A stretch of DNA of 64,000 bases from an uncultured Pseudokineococcus sp. (GTDB taxonomy: Bacteria; Actinomycetota; Actinomycetes; Actinomycetales; Quadrisphaeraceae). Both the position numbers and the translations under genes were made by a program. Of the stretch, positions 1-11,650 are shown piece by piece. Under the pieces are notes generated by a model. It did no database searches. It saw only the letters and a list, made by a program, of their open reading frames with translations, and was not told the origin of the DNA. Location of the stretch: contig NZ_CANMPM010000004.1 in NCBI RefSeq assembly GCF_947499845.1, forward strand, positions 124,001 to 188,000, given 5' to 3'. Each line of letters opens with the position of its first letter. Position 1 is the first letter of the stretch.

Positions 1-582
1 CCCCGGGGACCCCGTCGGCACCGCCGGCGGTGCTCGGCGTGTCGTGGCCCAGCAGCCGCCGCGCGTCGCCCGCCCCGACGACGAGGTCGACGGCGCTGCC
101 GCGGGCCCGCAGCGCGGCGCCGAGCCACGCCAGGGGCGCGGCCCCGTACCCGCCGCCGACGAGGACGACGCCCTCGCCGGCCGGCGGCAGCGCGAAGGGC
201 CGGCCGAGGGGGGCCAGCACGGGCAGGACGTCGCCGGCTCGCAGGCCGGCGATCCGCGCGGTCCCGGGGCCGGCGGCGGCGACGACGAGGACGAGCTCGC
301 CCGCCTCCGCGTCGGCCGACGAGATCGAGAAAGAGCGGCGCAGGAGCATGCCCGAGTCGCCCGTCGAGCACGCCGCGAACTGCCCCGGGCGCGCCGCGGC
401 GGCGCTGCGCGGGGCCGCGAGCACGAGGCGCGTGTACGCCCCGACCGGCTCGGCCGAGCGCACGACCGCGCGCTCGGCCACGGCGCCGGGAGGCGCGACG
501 GCCTCGTCGTCGACGACCTCGGCCCCCGCCTCCACGCCGTCCACGGCGACTGCCCCCGGGCCGTCCAGCGGGCCGGCGGCCG

Positions 583-586
<4 letters not shown>
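1..586 (-). CDS. pyrK: Dihydroorotate dehydrogenase electron-transfer subunit (PyrK), 3' end outside window
   Basis: I translated the minus strand from a GTG at 586 that overlaps the carB stop (GTGA). The frame stays open to the window edge, giving 195 codons, so the C-terminus with the expected Fe-S cysteines is missing. PyrK carries FAD and a 2Fe-2S cluster and passes electrons from dihydroorotate dehydrogenase to NAD. Visible family features are GQF followed by LLRRSFSIS (FAD-binding RxxS-type strand), the turn [10 protein letters not shown], and GGGYGAAPL at the start of the NAD-binding lobe. The first 35 residues are a variable acidic/alanine-rich lead. It is the next gene of the pyr operon. 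Another ferredoxin-reductase-like flavoprotein is possible on sequence alone, but position strongly favours PyrK. Confidence 0.82.
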
Positions 587-3935
<3,349 letters not shown>

Positions 3936-3936
<1 letters not shown>

Positions 3937-5204
3937 CAGTCGGTCTCCTCGGCGGTGGCCCTGCTGGGGCTGGCGGGGCTGGGCGTGTCGGGCGTGCGGT
4001 CGGGCGCGGCCATGAGGTCGCAGAACCGGTCGAACAGGTAGCCGGCGTCGTGCGGGCCGGCCGCGGCCTCGGGGTGGTACTGGACGCTGAAGGCCGGCGC
4101 GTCGAGGCACCGCAACCCCTCGACGACCCGGTCGTTGAGGCACCAGTGGCTCACCTCGGCGGCGCCGTAGGGCGTGTCGAAGGGCTCTCCGATGGGCGCG
4201 TCGACGGCGAAGCCGTGGTTGTGGGCGGTGATCTCGACCGACCCGGTGGCCGTGTCCATCACCGGCTGGTTCACGCCGCGGTGGCCGTAGACGAGCTTGT
4301 ACGTGCCGAGCCCGAGGGCCCGCCCGAGCAGCTGGTTGCCGTAGCAGATGCCGAAGAAGGGCAGCCGGCGCGACAGGACGTCGCGCAGGACGCCGACCTC
4401 GTGCTCGGCCGCCGCCGGGTCCCCGGGGCCGTTGGAGTAGAAGACGCCGTGCGGGGAGAGCGCGAGCACCTGCTCCGTCGTCGCCGTCGCGGGGAGCACG
4501 TGGACGCGGACGCCCCGCTGCGCGAGGTGCCAGGGGGTGCGGGACTTGATGCCGAGGTCGAGCGCGACCACGGTCATGGGCCGCCCGTCGACGCCCCGGC
4601 GCGGCTCGCCGACGGCCTCGACGACGTACGGCTCCGGGGTCGTCACCTCGCCCGCGAGGTCCGCGCCCGCCATGACGGGCGCGTCGAGGACGCGCACGAG
4701 GAGCTCGGAGGGCTCCAGGCGCCGGCCGGTGGTCGGCTCGCGCAGCGCGTCGCCGGAGAAGACGCCGGCGCGCATCGCCCCGCGCTCGCGCAGGTGCCGG
4801 GTGAGGGCGCGCGTGTCGACGCCGCTGATGCCGACGACGCCCTGGTCGGCCAGCTCGTCCTCGAGCACCCGCAGGCTGCGCCAGCTCGAGGGTCGGCGGG
4901 CGGGGTCGCGGACGACGAAGCCCGACACCCAGATGCGCCGGCTCTCGACGTCCTCGTCGTTGACGCCCGTGTTGCCGATGTGCGGCGCCGTCATGACCAC
5001 GACCTGCCGGTGGTACGAGGGGTCGGTCAGGGTCTCCTGGTAGCCCGTCATGGCCGTGCAGAAGACGGCCTCCCCCACCGTCGTGCCGCGGGCGCCGTAG
5101 GCGCGCCCGGTGAAGGACCGGCCGTCCTCCAGCACCAGCACGGCCTCCTCGGCCGCGCCGCCGCCGCTCGTCCGCGTCAGCGGCTCCGCTCCCGTGCTCG
5201 TCAC
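3936..5204 (-). CDS. carA: Carbamoyl-phosphate synthase small (glutaminase) subunit
   Basis: The 422-residue glutamine amidotransferase subunit supplies ammonia to CarB. The GTG start at 5204 is preceded by AGGGAGG at good spacing and overlaps the stop of the PH-domain gene (GTGA); a longer in-frame extension is low-complexity and rejected. The N-terminal small-subunit domain contains [15 protein letters not shown] and [11 protein letters not shown]. The C-terminal class I amidotransferase domain has the oxyanion turn SNGPGDP, the nucleophile cysteine in [10 protein letters not shown] (this group uses GIC-aromatic-GNQ rather than GICLGHQ) and the His-Glu pair in QYHPEA. A 25-residue Ser/Pro/Thr-rich tail follows the catalytic domain. 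It overlaps carB by one base, so the two subunits are probably translated in a coupled way. Confidence 0.97.
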
Positions 5205-5842
5205 CGGTCGCCTCCCTCTCGCTCGTCCACGCCGTCCTGCCCGTCCACGTGCTGCTCGTGCTGCGCGCCCTCGTCCTGCGGGCCCTCGACCGGGGGGCTC
5301 TCGTCGTCCTCCTGCGGCCGTGGCCCGTCGCGCCCGGCCGCCGTCCCCGGGAGCACCGCGGCCAGCGCGGCGACCAGGGCGTCGGCGTCCGCGTCCCGGC
5401 GCAGCCGCAGGCCCGTGTCGACCTCGAGGTCCTCCCCCGGTCCGAGGAGCCAGGTGAGGACGACGAGCCCCTCGCGGTCGACGTACTTGCCGGCCATGCC
5501 CCGCTCGCGGCGCACCCGCAGCAGGCGGTCCGCCGGCAGCCACAGGACGTCCTCGCCCTCGCGGGCCACGGACACCCCGGCGGCGAAGACGCCGACCTCG
5601 CAGGCGCTGCGCCGGCCGAGGCCGTGGGCGACGACGCGGTCGAGCCAGTCGCCGGCGGTCGTCGTGCTCACGTACACGCCCTCGCGGGGCTCGAGCACCA
5701 CCGCGCCGGGGTCCTGCGGCGCCGGCGGCGGGGCCGGCAGGTCGCGCTGACGGCGCGAGCGCCGCCGCCACCCCCACCACATGAGGGCCCACAGGACGGG
5801 GATCGCCACCAGCACGAGCAGCCCGGCCTGCTCCTCGCTCAC
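5201..5842 (-). CDS. Membrane-anchored PH-like protein of the actinobacterial pyr operon
   Basis: This 213-residue protein has an N-terminal membrane segment (about residues 8-26, [19 protein letters not shown]) followed by an Arg-rich stop-transfer patch. A small beta-rich region (about 45-165) resembles the bacterial PH-like domain annotated for this position in Streptomyces and relatives. The last 45 residues are acidic and His/Gln/Asp-rich and look disordered. It sits between pyrC and carA with a 28 bp gap on one side and a GTGA overlap on the other, so it is co-transcribed and probably translationally coupled to carA. No catalytic motif is visible. The function is unknown; the conserved place in the operon suggests a role linked to carbamoyl phosphate or pyrimidine enzymes at the membrane, which is inference. 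Confidence 0.8.
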   Translation of the reverse strand: MSEEQAGLLVLVAIPVLWALMWWGWRRRSRRQRDLPAPPPAPQDPGAVVLEPREGVYVSTTTAGDWLDRVVAHGLGRRSACEVGVFAAGVSVAREGEDVLWLPADRLLRVRRERGMAGKYVDREGLVVLTWLLGPGEDLEVDTGLRLRRDADADALVAALAAVLPGTAAGRDGPRPQEDDESPPVEGPQDEGAQHEQHVDGQDGVDEREGGDR

Positions 5843-5870
5843 GCGCGGACCGCCGGGGCGTCCGCCGGGC

Positions 5871-7250
5871 TCACGACGCCCCCGGAGCGCCGGCGGGCTC
5901 GTCGCCGACGAGCGCGCCGTCGAGGACGACCGGTCGGCCGCGCAGCACGGTCGCGACGACGCGGCCGGGCAGCTCCATGCCGCGGTAGGGGCTGTTGCGG
6001 CCCTGCGTCGCGTGCTGCTCCGGGGTCACGGGGCGGCGCGCGGCGGGGTCGACGAGCACGAGGTGCGCGGGCTCGCCCTCCGCCAGCGGCCGGCCGTGGT
6101 CCTCGAGGCGGCCGATGCGGGCGGGGGCGCTCGACAGGACGCGGGCCACGTCGGCCCAGCCGAGGAGCCCGGTCTCGACGAGGGCCTCCTGCACGACCGA
6201 GAGGGCGGTCTCGAGCCCCGTCATGCCCATGGCGGCGGCCGCCCACTCGCAGTCCTTGTCCTCCACCGGGTGCGGCGCGTGGTCGGTGGCGACGACGTCG
6301 ACCGTGCCGTCGGCGACCGCCTCGCGCAGGGCCTCGACGTCGGCGCGCGTGCGCAGCGGCGGGTTGACCTTGTAGACGGGGTCGTAGCCGCGGACGAGCT
6401 CGTCGGTGAGCAGCAGGTGGTGGGGCGTCACCTCGGCGGTGACGTCGACGCCGCGGGCCTTGGCCCAGCGCAGGATCTCGACGGACCCCGCCGTGGAGAC
6501 GTGGCAGACGTGCAGGCGCGACCCGACGTGGTCGGCGAGGAGCACGTCGCGGGCGATGACGGCCTCCTCCGCCACGGCGGGCCAGCCCCGCAGGCCGAGG
6601 ACCGAGGAGACGACGCCCTCGTGCATCTGGGCGCCCTCGGTGAGGCGCGGGTCCTGGGCGTGCTGGGCCACGACGCCGTCGACCGAGCGCACGTACTCCA
6701 GCGCCCGGCGCATGAGCACGGGGTCGTGCACGCACCTCCCGTCGTCGCTGAAGACGCGCACGCGGGCGGCCGAGGTCGCCATCGCGCCGAGCTCGGCGAG
6801 CCGCTCCCCCGCGAGCCCGACGGTGACCGCCCCGACGGGGCGGACGTCGACGAGGCCCACCTCGCGGCCCAGGCGCCACACCTGCTCGACGACCCCGGCG
6901 GTGTCGGCGACCGGGTCGGTGTTCGCCATGGCGTGGACGGCCGTGAAGCCGCCGAGGGCCGCGGCCCGCGAGCCGGTGCGGACCGTCTCGGCGTCCTCGC
7001 GCCCGGGCTCGCGCAGGTGCGTGTGGAGGTCGACGAGGCCGGGGAGCGCCACGAGGCCGGCGGCCTCGACGACGCGCGCGCCGTCCGGGGCCTCGAGCGA
7101 CCCGCCGGGGCCGGTGCGCGCCACGCGACCGCCCGCGAGCAGCAGGTCGGTCTCCTCGCCGCCGAGCAGCCGCGCCCGGCGGACGAGCACCGGCGGGACG
7201 GCGCCGTCCCCGGCGGCTCCGGTCGGCGCGGGGGTGTCGGTCGTGCTCAT
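5871..7250 (-). CDS. pyrC: Dihydroorotase
   Basis: The 459-residue protein cyclises N-carbamoyl-aspartate to dihydroorotate. The ATG at 7250 overlaps the pyrB stop (ATGA). Amidohydrolase features in order are the metal-binding [23 protein letters not shown], a histidine in [20 protein letters not shown], and the catalytic Asp in ATDHAPHP, followed by QGRNSPYRG near the C-terminus. These mark a class I (long) dihydroorotase. The first 20 residues ([14 protein letters not shown] and on) are a disordered lead and the true start could be slightly downstream, but the overlap favours the one given. It is the third gene of the pyr operon and is probably translated together with pyrB. Confidence 0.96.
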   Translation of the reverse strand: MSTTDTPAPTGAAGDGAVPPVLVRRARLLGGEETDLLLAGGRVARTGPGGSLEAPDGARVVEAAGLVALPGLVDLHTHLREPGREDAETVRTGSRAAALGGFTAVHAMANTDPVADTAGVVEQVWRLGREVGLVDVRPVGAVTVGLAGERLAELGAMATSAARVRVFSDDGRCVHDPVLMRRALEYVRSVDGVVAQHAQDPRLTEGAQMHEGVVSSVLGLRGWPAVAEEAVIARDVLLADHVGSRLHVCHVSTAGSVEILRWAKARGVDVTAEVTPHHLLLTDELVRGYDPVYKVNPPLRTRADVEALREAVADGTVDVVATDHAPHPVEDKDCEWAAAAMGMTGLETALSVVQEALVETGLLGWADVARVLSSAPARIGRLEDHGRPLAEGEPAHLVLVDPAARRPVTPEQHATQGRNSPYRGMELPGRVVATVLRGRPVVLDGALVGDEPAGAPGAS

Positions 7251-8200
7251 GCGGCGTCCTCTCCGGCGAGCAGCAGGTACAGGGCGGCCATGCGCACGGC
7301 GACGCCGTTGGCGACCTGCTCGACGATCGTCGAGCGCGGGCTGTCGGCGGCCTCCGCGGAGATCTCGAGCCCGCGGTTCATCGGGCCGGGGTGCATGACG
7401 AGCGCGTGGTCGGGCAGGAGGCGCAGGCGGCGGCCGTCGAGGCCGAAGCGCCGCGTGTACTCCTGCGCCGAGGGGAAGAACCCGCCCCCGCCCATCCGCT
7501 CGCGCTGCACGCGCAGGACCATGACGGCGTCCACGTCGGGCAGCACGGCGTCGAGGTCCCAGCTCGTGCGGCACGGCCACGTGCCGACGCCGACCGGCAG
7601 GAGCGTCGGCGGGGCGACGAGCACGACGTCGGCGCCGAGCGTCTCGAGCAGCAGGACGTTCGAGCGGGCGACGCGGCTGTGGAGCACGTCGCCGACGACG
7701 GCGACCCGCGCGCCCTCGAGCACTCGGGCCGGGTCGCCGCCGGCCCGCTCGGCCAGCCGGCGCCGCAGCGTGAAGGCGTCGAGCAGCGCCTGCGTGGGGT
7801 GCTCGTGCGTGCCGTCGCCGGCGTTGAGGACGCCGACGCCCGACCAGCCGGCGTGCGCCAGCCGGTGCGCGGCGCCGGAGGCGCTGTGCCGCAGCACGAC
7901 CGCGTCGGCGCCCATCGCCTGCAGCGTGAGCGCCGTGTCCTTGAGCGACTCGCCCTTGGAGACGCTCGAGCCCTTGGCGGAGAAGGTGATGACGTCGGCC
8001 GACAGCCGCTTGGCCGCCGCCTCGAAGGAGATGCGGGTGCGGGTCGAGTCCTCGAAGAAGAGGTTGACCACGGTGCGCCCGCGCAGGGTCGGCAGCTTCT
8101 TGATCTCGCGCGCCTGGGTGGCGGCCATCTCCTCGGCGACGTCGAGCAGCTCGAGCGCGTCCTCGCGCGAGAGGTCGGCCGCCGACAGCAGGTGCCTCAC
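7247..8200 (-). CDS. pyrB: Aspartate carbamoyltransferase catalytic subunit
   Basis: The 317-residue enzyme condenses carbamoyl phosphate with aspartate, the committed step of pyrimidine synthesis. The carbamoyl-phosphate site [13 protein letters not shown], the [10 protein letters not shown] motif and the [10 protein letters not shown] motif (aspartate side) are all intact, and the length is typical for a catalytic chain. No regulatory pyrI-like gene is near, as usual for actinobacteria. The GTG start at 8200 overlaps the pyrR stop (GTGA) and the stop overlaps the pyrC start, so pyrR-pyrB-pyrC read as one tightly coupled unit. The sequence starts [15 protein letters not shown], without a lead. 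Confidence 0.97.
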   Translation of the reverse strand: MRHLLSAADLSREDALELLDVAEEMAATQAREIKKLPTLRGRTVVNLFFEDSTRTRISFEAAAKRLSADVITFSAKGSSVSKGESLKDTALTLQAMGADAVVLRHSASGAAHRLAHAGWSGVGVLNAGDGTHEHPTQALLDAFTLRRRLAERAGGDPARVLEGARVAVVGDVLHSRVARSNVLLLETLGADVVLVAPPTLLPVGVGTWPCRTSWDLDAVLPDVDAVMVLRVQRERMGGGGFFPSAQEYTRRFGLDGRRLRLLPDHALVMHPGPMNRGLEISAEAADSPRSTIVEQVANGVAVRMAALYLLLAGEDAA

Positions 8201-8820
8201 CGCGCCCCCTCCTCGTCCGCCGCACCCGGAGCCTGCTCGCGGGCGGGCTCAGGGGCCGGCTCGGGGGCGTCGTCGGGGCCGCTGATGAGCACGGCGTCGC
8301 GCCCGTCGACCTCCTCGAGCATCACCCGCACGCTCTCCTCCGCCGCCGTCGGCAGGTTCTTGCCGACGTGGTCGGCGCGGATCGGCAGCTGGCGGTGGCC
8401 CCGGTCGACGAGGACGGCCAGGCGCACCGCACGGGGGCGGCCGAGGTCGGAGAGGGCGTCGAGCGCAGCCCGCACCGTCCGCCCGGAGAAGAGGACGTCG
8501 TCGACGAGGACGACGACGCAGTCGTCGACGCCGCCGGGCGGCAGGCTCGTGCGCCCCAGCGCGCGGACGGGGTTCCGGCGCAGGTCGTCGCGGTGCATGG
8601 TCACGTCGAGGGAGCCGACGAGCTGCTCGAGGGGCCCGGCCCCGGGCTCGGCGGCCACGAGGCGCTCGGCCACGCGGCGGGCGAGGTGGGTGCCGCGGGT
8701 GGGGATGCCGAGGAGGACGAGGTCGTCGGCCCCCCGGTTGCGCTCGAGGACCTCGTGGGCGATGCGGGTGAGGACCCTGCTGATCTCCGGGGCCTCGAGC
8801 ACCGGGCGCGCGGACGCCAT
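8197..8820 (-). CDS. pyrR: Bifunctional pyr operon regulator / uracil phosphoribosyltransferase
   Basis: The 207-residue PyrR binds pyr mRNA when UMP is high and can also convert uracil plus PRPP to UMP. The phosphoribosyltransferase PRPP loop [19 protein letters not shown] is intact, as are [12 protein letters not shown] and [11 protein letters not shown]. The last 25 residues are an Asp/Glu/Ala/Pro tail beyond the usual ~180. The ATG at 8820 has AAGGAG 8 nt upstream (8829-8834). It leads the pyr operon, divergent from bldD. The hairpin just ahead of its own ribosome binding site carries the PyrR-recognition sequence, so the protein very likely represses its own translation and, through coupling, that of the operon. 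Confidence 0.96.
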   Translation of the reverse strand: MASARPVLEAPEISRVLTRIAHEVLERNRGADDLVLLGIPTRGTHLARRVAERLVAAEPGAGPLEQLVGSLDVTMHRDDLRRNPVRALGRTSLPPGGVDDCVVVLVDDVLFSGRTVRAALDALSDLGRPRAVRLAVLVDRGHRQLPIRADHVGKNLPTAAEESVRVMLEEVDGRDAVLISGPDDAPEPAPEPAREQAPGAADEEGAR

Positions 8821-8834
8821 GGCGGCGACTCCTT

Positions 8835-8855
8835 CCCCGCCTCTCGGGACGGAGG
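8835..8855 (-). promoter_or_regulatory. PyrR-binding RNA hairpin abutting the pyrR ribosome binding site
   Basis: On the minus strand the leader folds into a seven-pair hairpin with hexaloop CCGAGA. Its upper part reads GUCCCGAGAGGC, matching the UCCNGNGAGG core of PyrR-binding loops in Bacillus and mycobacteria. The Shine-Dalgarno AAGGAG begins one base after the hairpin, so bound PyrR would mask it. There is no room for an antiterminator/terminator pair, favouring translational repression. Confidence 0.72.
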
Positions 8856-8877
8856 TTGAAGGACGTCGGTCGCCCGG

Positions 8878-8883
8878 AACCTA
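8878..8883 (-). promoter_or_regulatory. Candidate -10 of the pyr operon promoter
   Basis: TAGGTT on the minus strand fits the actinobacterial TANNNT -10. It would start a transcript near 8871, giving a leader of about 50 nt that contains the whole PyrR hairpin and little else. No clear -35 is visible 17 nt upstream. Confidence 0.45.
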
Positions 8884-8985
8884 GCAGCCGGCGCCCCACC
8901 CCCCGGACCGCCCGCCCGGCAGGCGGACGCCCGTCGTCGCGGGCCACCGACCGGTGGACGCCGTGGACCCAACGGGTGGCGGCGC

Positions 8986-9014
8986 TTGACGGTCCAGTGA
9001 CGCTGAGTGACGAT
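8986..9014 (+). promoter_or_regulatory. Candidate bldD promoter with AGTGA direct repeats
   Basis: TTGACG at 8986-8991 is a good -35. The hexamer 17 nt downstream, GACGAT (9009-9014), is a weak -10. Between them AGTGA occurs twice (8996-9000 and 9006-9010). AGTGA is the half-site of the BldD operator, but here the two copies are direct rather than inverted, so autoregulation by BldD is only suggested. Confidence 0.35.
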
Positions 9015-9078
9015 CTAGCCCGGTCGGCACGACGCGGGACGACCTCGCGCCGGTGCCCGGCCCACCAGGAGGGGTGCA

Positions 9079-9579
9079 GTGGCATCGGAGTACGCGAAGG
9101 TGCTCGGGAACCGGCTGCGGTCGGTCCGGACGCGCCAGGGACTGTCGCTGCAGGGCGTCGAGGCCAAGTCGCAGGGTCACTGGAAGGCCGTCGTCGTCGG
9201 CTCGTACGAGCGCGGCGACCGGGCCGTCACCGTGCAGCGGCTCGCCGAGCTGGCGGAGTTCTACGACGTGCCCGTCACGGCGCTGCTGCCGGAGACGACG
9301 CCCGGGGAGACGGCCCTGCCGCCGCCCCGGCTCGTGCTCGACCTGGAGGCGCTGCGCCGCGTCCCCACCGAGCAGTCCGGCCCGCTGCTGCGCTACCTCG
9401 CGGACATCCGCGAGGCGCGCGGGGACGAGCAGTCCGACGAGATGCCGATCCGGGTCGACGACCTGCGCTCGCTCGCGGTGATCTTCGACCTGCCGCCCTC
9501 GGCCCTCACCGAGCGGCTGATCGGCTGGGACGTCCTCAGCGAGGAGGCCCGGCGGGCCGTGGCCCTGCCGGACGTCTGA
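9079..9579 (+). CDS. bldD: BldD, c-di-GMP-responsive developmental regulator
   Basis: The 166-residue protein has an N-terminal XRE-type helix-turn-helix (about residues 6-72, with the hallmark AVVVGSYERGDRAVTVQRL) and a C-terminal domain of about 80 residues. In Streptomyces, BldD dimerises on a c-di-GMP tetramer through RXD-X8-RXXD. Here R114-G-D116, eight residues, then R125-V-D-D128 reproduce that motif at the same residue numbers, so ligand binding should be intact. The GTG start at 9079 follows AGGAGGGG four bases upstream. It is divergent from pyrR and followed by a strong hairpin. Targets are not visible here, but the pilus locus and sigma-28-like sites in this window make a motility or developmental role plausible (inference). 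Confidence 0.95.
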   Translation: MASEYAKVLGNRLRSVRTRQGLSLQGVEAKSQGHWKAVVVGSYERGDRAVTVQRLAELAEFYDVPVTALLPETTPGETALPPPRLVLDLEALRRVPTEQSGPLLRYLADIREARGDEQSDEMPIRVDDLRSLAVIFDLPPSALTERLIGWDVLSEEARRAVALPDV

Positions 9580-9599
9580 GCCTGTCTCCCACAGGCGCA

Positions 9600-9657
9600 C
9601 CCGGACGCACGAGAGCCGCACCACCGACTCGGGTGGTGCGGCTCTCGTGCGTCCGGG
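9600..9657 (+). terminator. 26-bp perfect hairpin behind bldD
   Basis: Arms 9600-9625 and 9632-9657 are perfectly complementary with a six-base loop (9626-9631), 20 bp after the bldD stop. There is no U-tract, as is common for actinobacterial terminators. Confidence 0.75.
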
Positions 9658-9881
9658 GCGTCGGGTGCGTCCGGGGCGTCCACGGTCGGCGATCGCGAGG
9701 GAGCTCCGTGACCCGCTCCGCCTGCCGCGGCACGAGCGTCCGGAGCCGCGGCGCGCCGGACACCAGGGCACGAGCGTCCGGGGCGCCGGGGCGGAGGGGC
9801 ACGTCAGGCCGGCGCCCCGACCCGAGCGGCAACCGACCCGGGCGCGCCGAAGCCAGTGCCCGGAGCCGCGGCGAGCCGGAC
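9647..9881. repeat. Short direct repeats in the bldD-nusB intergenic region
   Basis: The gene-free stretch 9580-9931 holds the bldD hairpin and then repetitive sequence. GTGCGTCCGGGGCGTC occurs at 9647-9662 and 9665-9680. A 21-bp unit beginning CGGAGCCGCGGCG occurs at 9741-9761 and 9861-9881 with one difference. No open frame with coding character is seen. Confidence 0.5.
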
Positions 9882-9931
9882 GCGGACCGGCCACCCCGGA
9901 CCAGGCGACGGACCCGGCCCGACGCGGACCG

Positions 9932-10357
9932 TCAGGCCGTGAGGGCCGGCTTCATCTCCAGCAGGCGCCCCAGCACCCCGTTGACGAAGCCCGGCGAGTC
10001 GTCGGTCGACAGCGCCCGCGCGAGCTCGACGGCCTCGTCGACGGCCACGGGGCCCGGCACGTCGCCCCACAGCAGCTCGGCGGCGCCGAGGCGCAGGACG
10101 GCGCGGTCGACGTCCGGCATCCGCTCGACCGTCCAGCCCTGCGAGTAGGTCGCCAGCAGCTCGTCGACGCGCGCGAGGTGGGTGACGACGAGCTCGACGA
10201 GCTCGACGGCGTACTCGGGCATCGGCGGAGCGCCCGGGTCCGAGGGGTTGGTCGACGCCAGCCGCTGCGAGAGCAGCTCGAGGGGCGGCAGGCCGCGCTG
10301 CTCGGCCTCGTAGAGGACGTCGAGGGCCCGCTTGCGGGCCTTGCTGCGGGCGGCCAC
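9932..10357 (-). CDS. nusB: Transcription antitermination factor NusB
   Basis: The 141-residue all-helical protein binds boxA RNA with NusE (S10) in rRNA antitermination. The N-terminus AARSKARKRALDVLYEAEQRG, the central DVDRAVLRLGAAELLW and the C-terminal PGFVNGVLGRLLE are family hallmarks. The GTG at 10357 lies one base after the efp stop, so efp-nusB are co-transcribed; a longer frame reading into efp is rejected. Length fits (about 135-150). The final residues KPALTA look like a non-conserved tail. Confidence 0.95.
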   Translation of the reverse strand: MAARSKARKRALDVLYEAEQRGLPPLELLSQRLASTNPSDPGAPPMPEYAVELVELVVTHLARVDELLATYSQGWTVERMPDVDRAVLRLGAAELLWGDVPGPVAVDEAVELARALSTDDSPGFVNGVLGRLLEMKPALTA

Positions 10358-10358
10358 G

Positions 10359-10919
10359 TCAGCTGACGCGACCGAGGTAGTCGCCCGTGCGGGTGTCGAC
10401 CTTGACCTTGGTGCCGCTCTCGAGGAACAGCGGAACGGCGATCTGGTAGCCGGTCTCGACCGTCGCCGGCTTCGTGCCGCCGGTGGAGCGGTCGCCCTGC
10501 AGGCCGGGCTCGGTGTAGGTGACCTCGAGGACGACCGAGGTGGGCAGCTCGACGTAGAGCGGCTCGCCCTCGTGCATCGCCACCTGCGCGGTGGCGCCCT
10601 CGAGGAGGAAGTTGGCGGCGTCACCGACAGTGGCCTCGGGCACCATCAGCTGGTCGAAGGTCTCGGGGTCCATCCACACGAAGTCGGCGCCGTCGCGGTA
10701 CAGGTACTGCATGTCGCGGCGGTCGACGGTGGCCGTCTCCACCTTGGCGCCGGCGTTGAAGGTGCGGTCGACGACCTTCCCCGAGAGCACGTTCTTCATC
10801 TTCGTGCGGACGAAGGCGCCGCCCTTGCCGGGCTTGACGTGCTGGAACTCCACGACGGACCACAGCTGTCCGTCGATCTTCAGCACGGTGCCGTTCTTGA
10901 GGTCGTTCGTCGAGGCCAC
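10359..10919 (-). CDS. efp: Translation elongation factor P
   Basis: The 186-residue EF-P relieves ribosome stalling at polyproline stretches, which are abundant in this proteome. The three-domain tRNA-mimic fold is indicated by [16 protein letters not shown], the domain I loop [13 protein letters not shown] with Lys32 at its tip, and the C-terminal signature GDYLGRVS. No yjeA/yjeK-like modification genes are in the window; actinobacterial EF-Ps commonly work unmodified. The GTG start at 10919 is one codon before a standard Ala-Ser-Thr N-terminus. A possible -10 (TAGCCT, 11041-11046, minus) would give a leader of about 115 nt. Confidence 0.96.
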   Translation of the reverse strand: MASTNDLKNGTVLKIDGQLWSVVEFQHVKPGKGGAFVRTKMKNVLSGKVVDRTFNAGAKVETATVDRRDMQYLYRDGADFVWMDPETFDQLMVPEATVGDAANFLLEGATAQVAMHEGEPLYVELPTSVVLEVTYTEPGLQGDRSTGGTKPATVETGYQIAVPLFLESGTKVKVDTRTGDYLGRVS

Positions 10920-10962
10920 GGGAGTCCGTCCGTCGGGTGCGGGTGGTCGTGCCCGGCCGCGG

Positions 10963-11001
10963 CGACGGCGCGCGCCCCGAGGGGTGCGCCGGCCGCCGTC
11001 G
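10963..11001 (-). terminator. GC hairpin between the VOC gene and efp
   Basis: CGACGGCG (10963-10970) pairs with CGCCGTCG (10994-11001), and the inner CGCGCCCC pairs with GGGGTGCG. It could end the VOC transcript or lie in the efp 5' leader; sequence does not decide. Confidence 0.4.
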
Positions 11002-11115
11002 AGCGCGACGGGGCGCGCGGTCGTCCGGGGCGGTGGGGCCAGGCTACCGCCGTCCGCGGCCCCCTCCGGCGCGCGCCGTCCGGCCCCCCGCCGCCGGGGC
11101 TCCTCGCCGGGGCGC

Positions 11116-11583
11116 TCAGCCGGTGAGGGCCGTGAGCTCCAGGGCGATGCCGTCGGGGTCGCGGAACTCCAGGATGGAGTAGCCGCCGACGTCCTTGACG
11201 GGCTCGTGGGCCACGCCCAGGCGGTCGAGCACCTCGGCGGCGGCGTCGAGCTCCGAGCGCTGGGCGACGGTCAAGGAGACGTGGTCCAGACCGACGCGGT
11301 CCTCGTCGAAGCGGTCGCCGCCCGGCGCCACGGGGCGCAGGCCGAAGAGGCCGCCCCCGAAGGCGTAGATGACCCCGCCGAAGAGGAAGCCGAGCTGCTC
11401 GCGGGTGGCCTCGTCGGCGTCCTCCGGCACCTCGAAGGCCACGTCCCAGCCGAAGACGGCGTCGTAGAAGGCGCGGGAGCGGGCGATGTCGGTCACGGTG
11501 ACGCGCACGTGGGCGTACCCGGTGGGCGACACGCGCCCCAGGTGCTCGGTCGGCGTGGGCGAGCGGTCGGCGGTGGGAGGCAT
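11116..11583 (-). CDS. VOC-superfamily (glyoxalase/bleomycin-resistance fold) protein
   Basis: The 155-residue protein shows two beta-alpha-beta-beta-beta modules typical of the vicinal oxygen chelate fold: [20 protein letters not shown] at residues 22-41 and [18 protein letters not shown] after residue 98, ending [13 protein letters not shown]. Potential metal ligands are the His of AHV, the His of DHV and the Glu of ALEL. Substrate cannot be read from sequence. It lies on the minus strand between aroB and efp with about 65 and 195 bp gaps, so it is likely a single gene. The first 18 residues before the fold are a Pro/Thr-rich lead. Confidence 0.8.
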   Translation of the reverse strand: MPPTADRSPTPTEHLGRVSPTGYAHVRVTVTDIARSRAFYDAVFGWDVAFEVPEDADEATREQLGFLFGGVIYAFGGGLFGLRPVAPGGDRFDEDRVGLDHVSLTVAQRSELDAAAEVLDRLGVAHEPVKDVGGYSILEFRDPDGIALELTALTG

Positions 11584-11650
11584 GACCGGACCGTCGCACG
11601 GGCGTGGCTCCGGGGCACCCGGGAGCCCGGCCGCGACGGGGCCGCCGGGC

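Noticed and set aside
3937-4143. 69-codon N-terminal extension of carB
   Set aside because: It overlaps carA and is Arg/Pro-rich; the start at 3936 gives a standard N-terminus and a one-base overlap.
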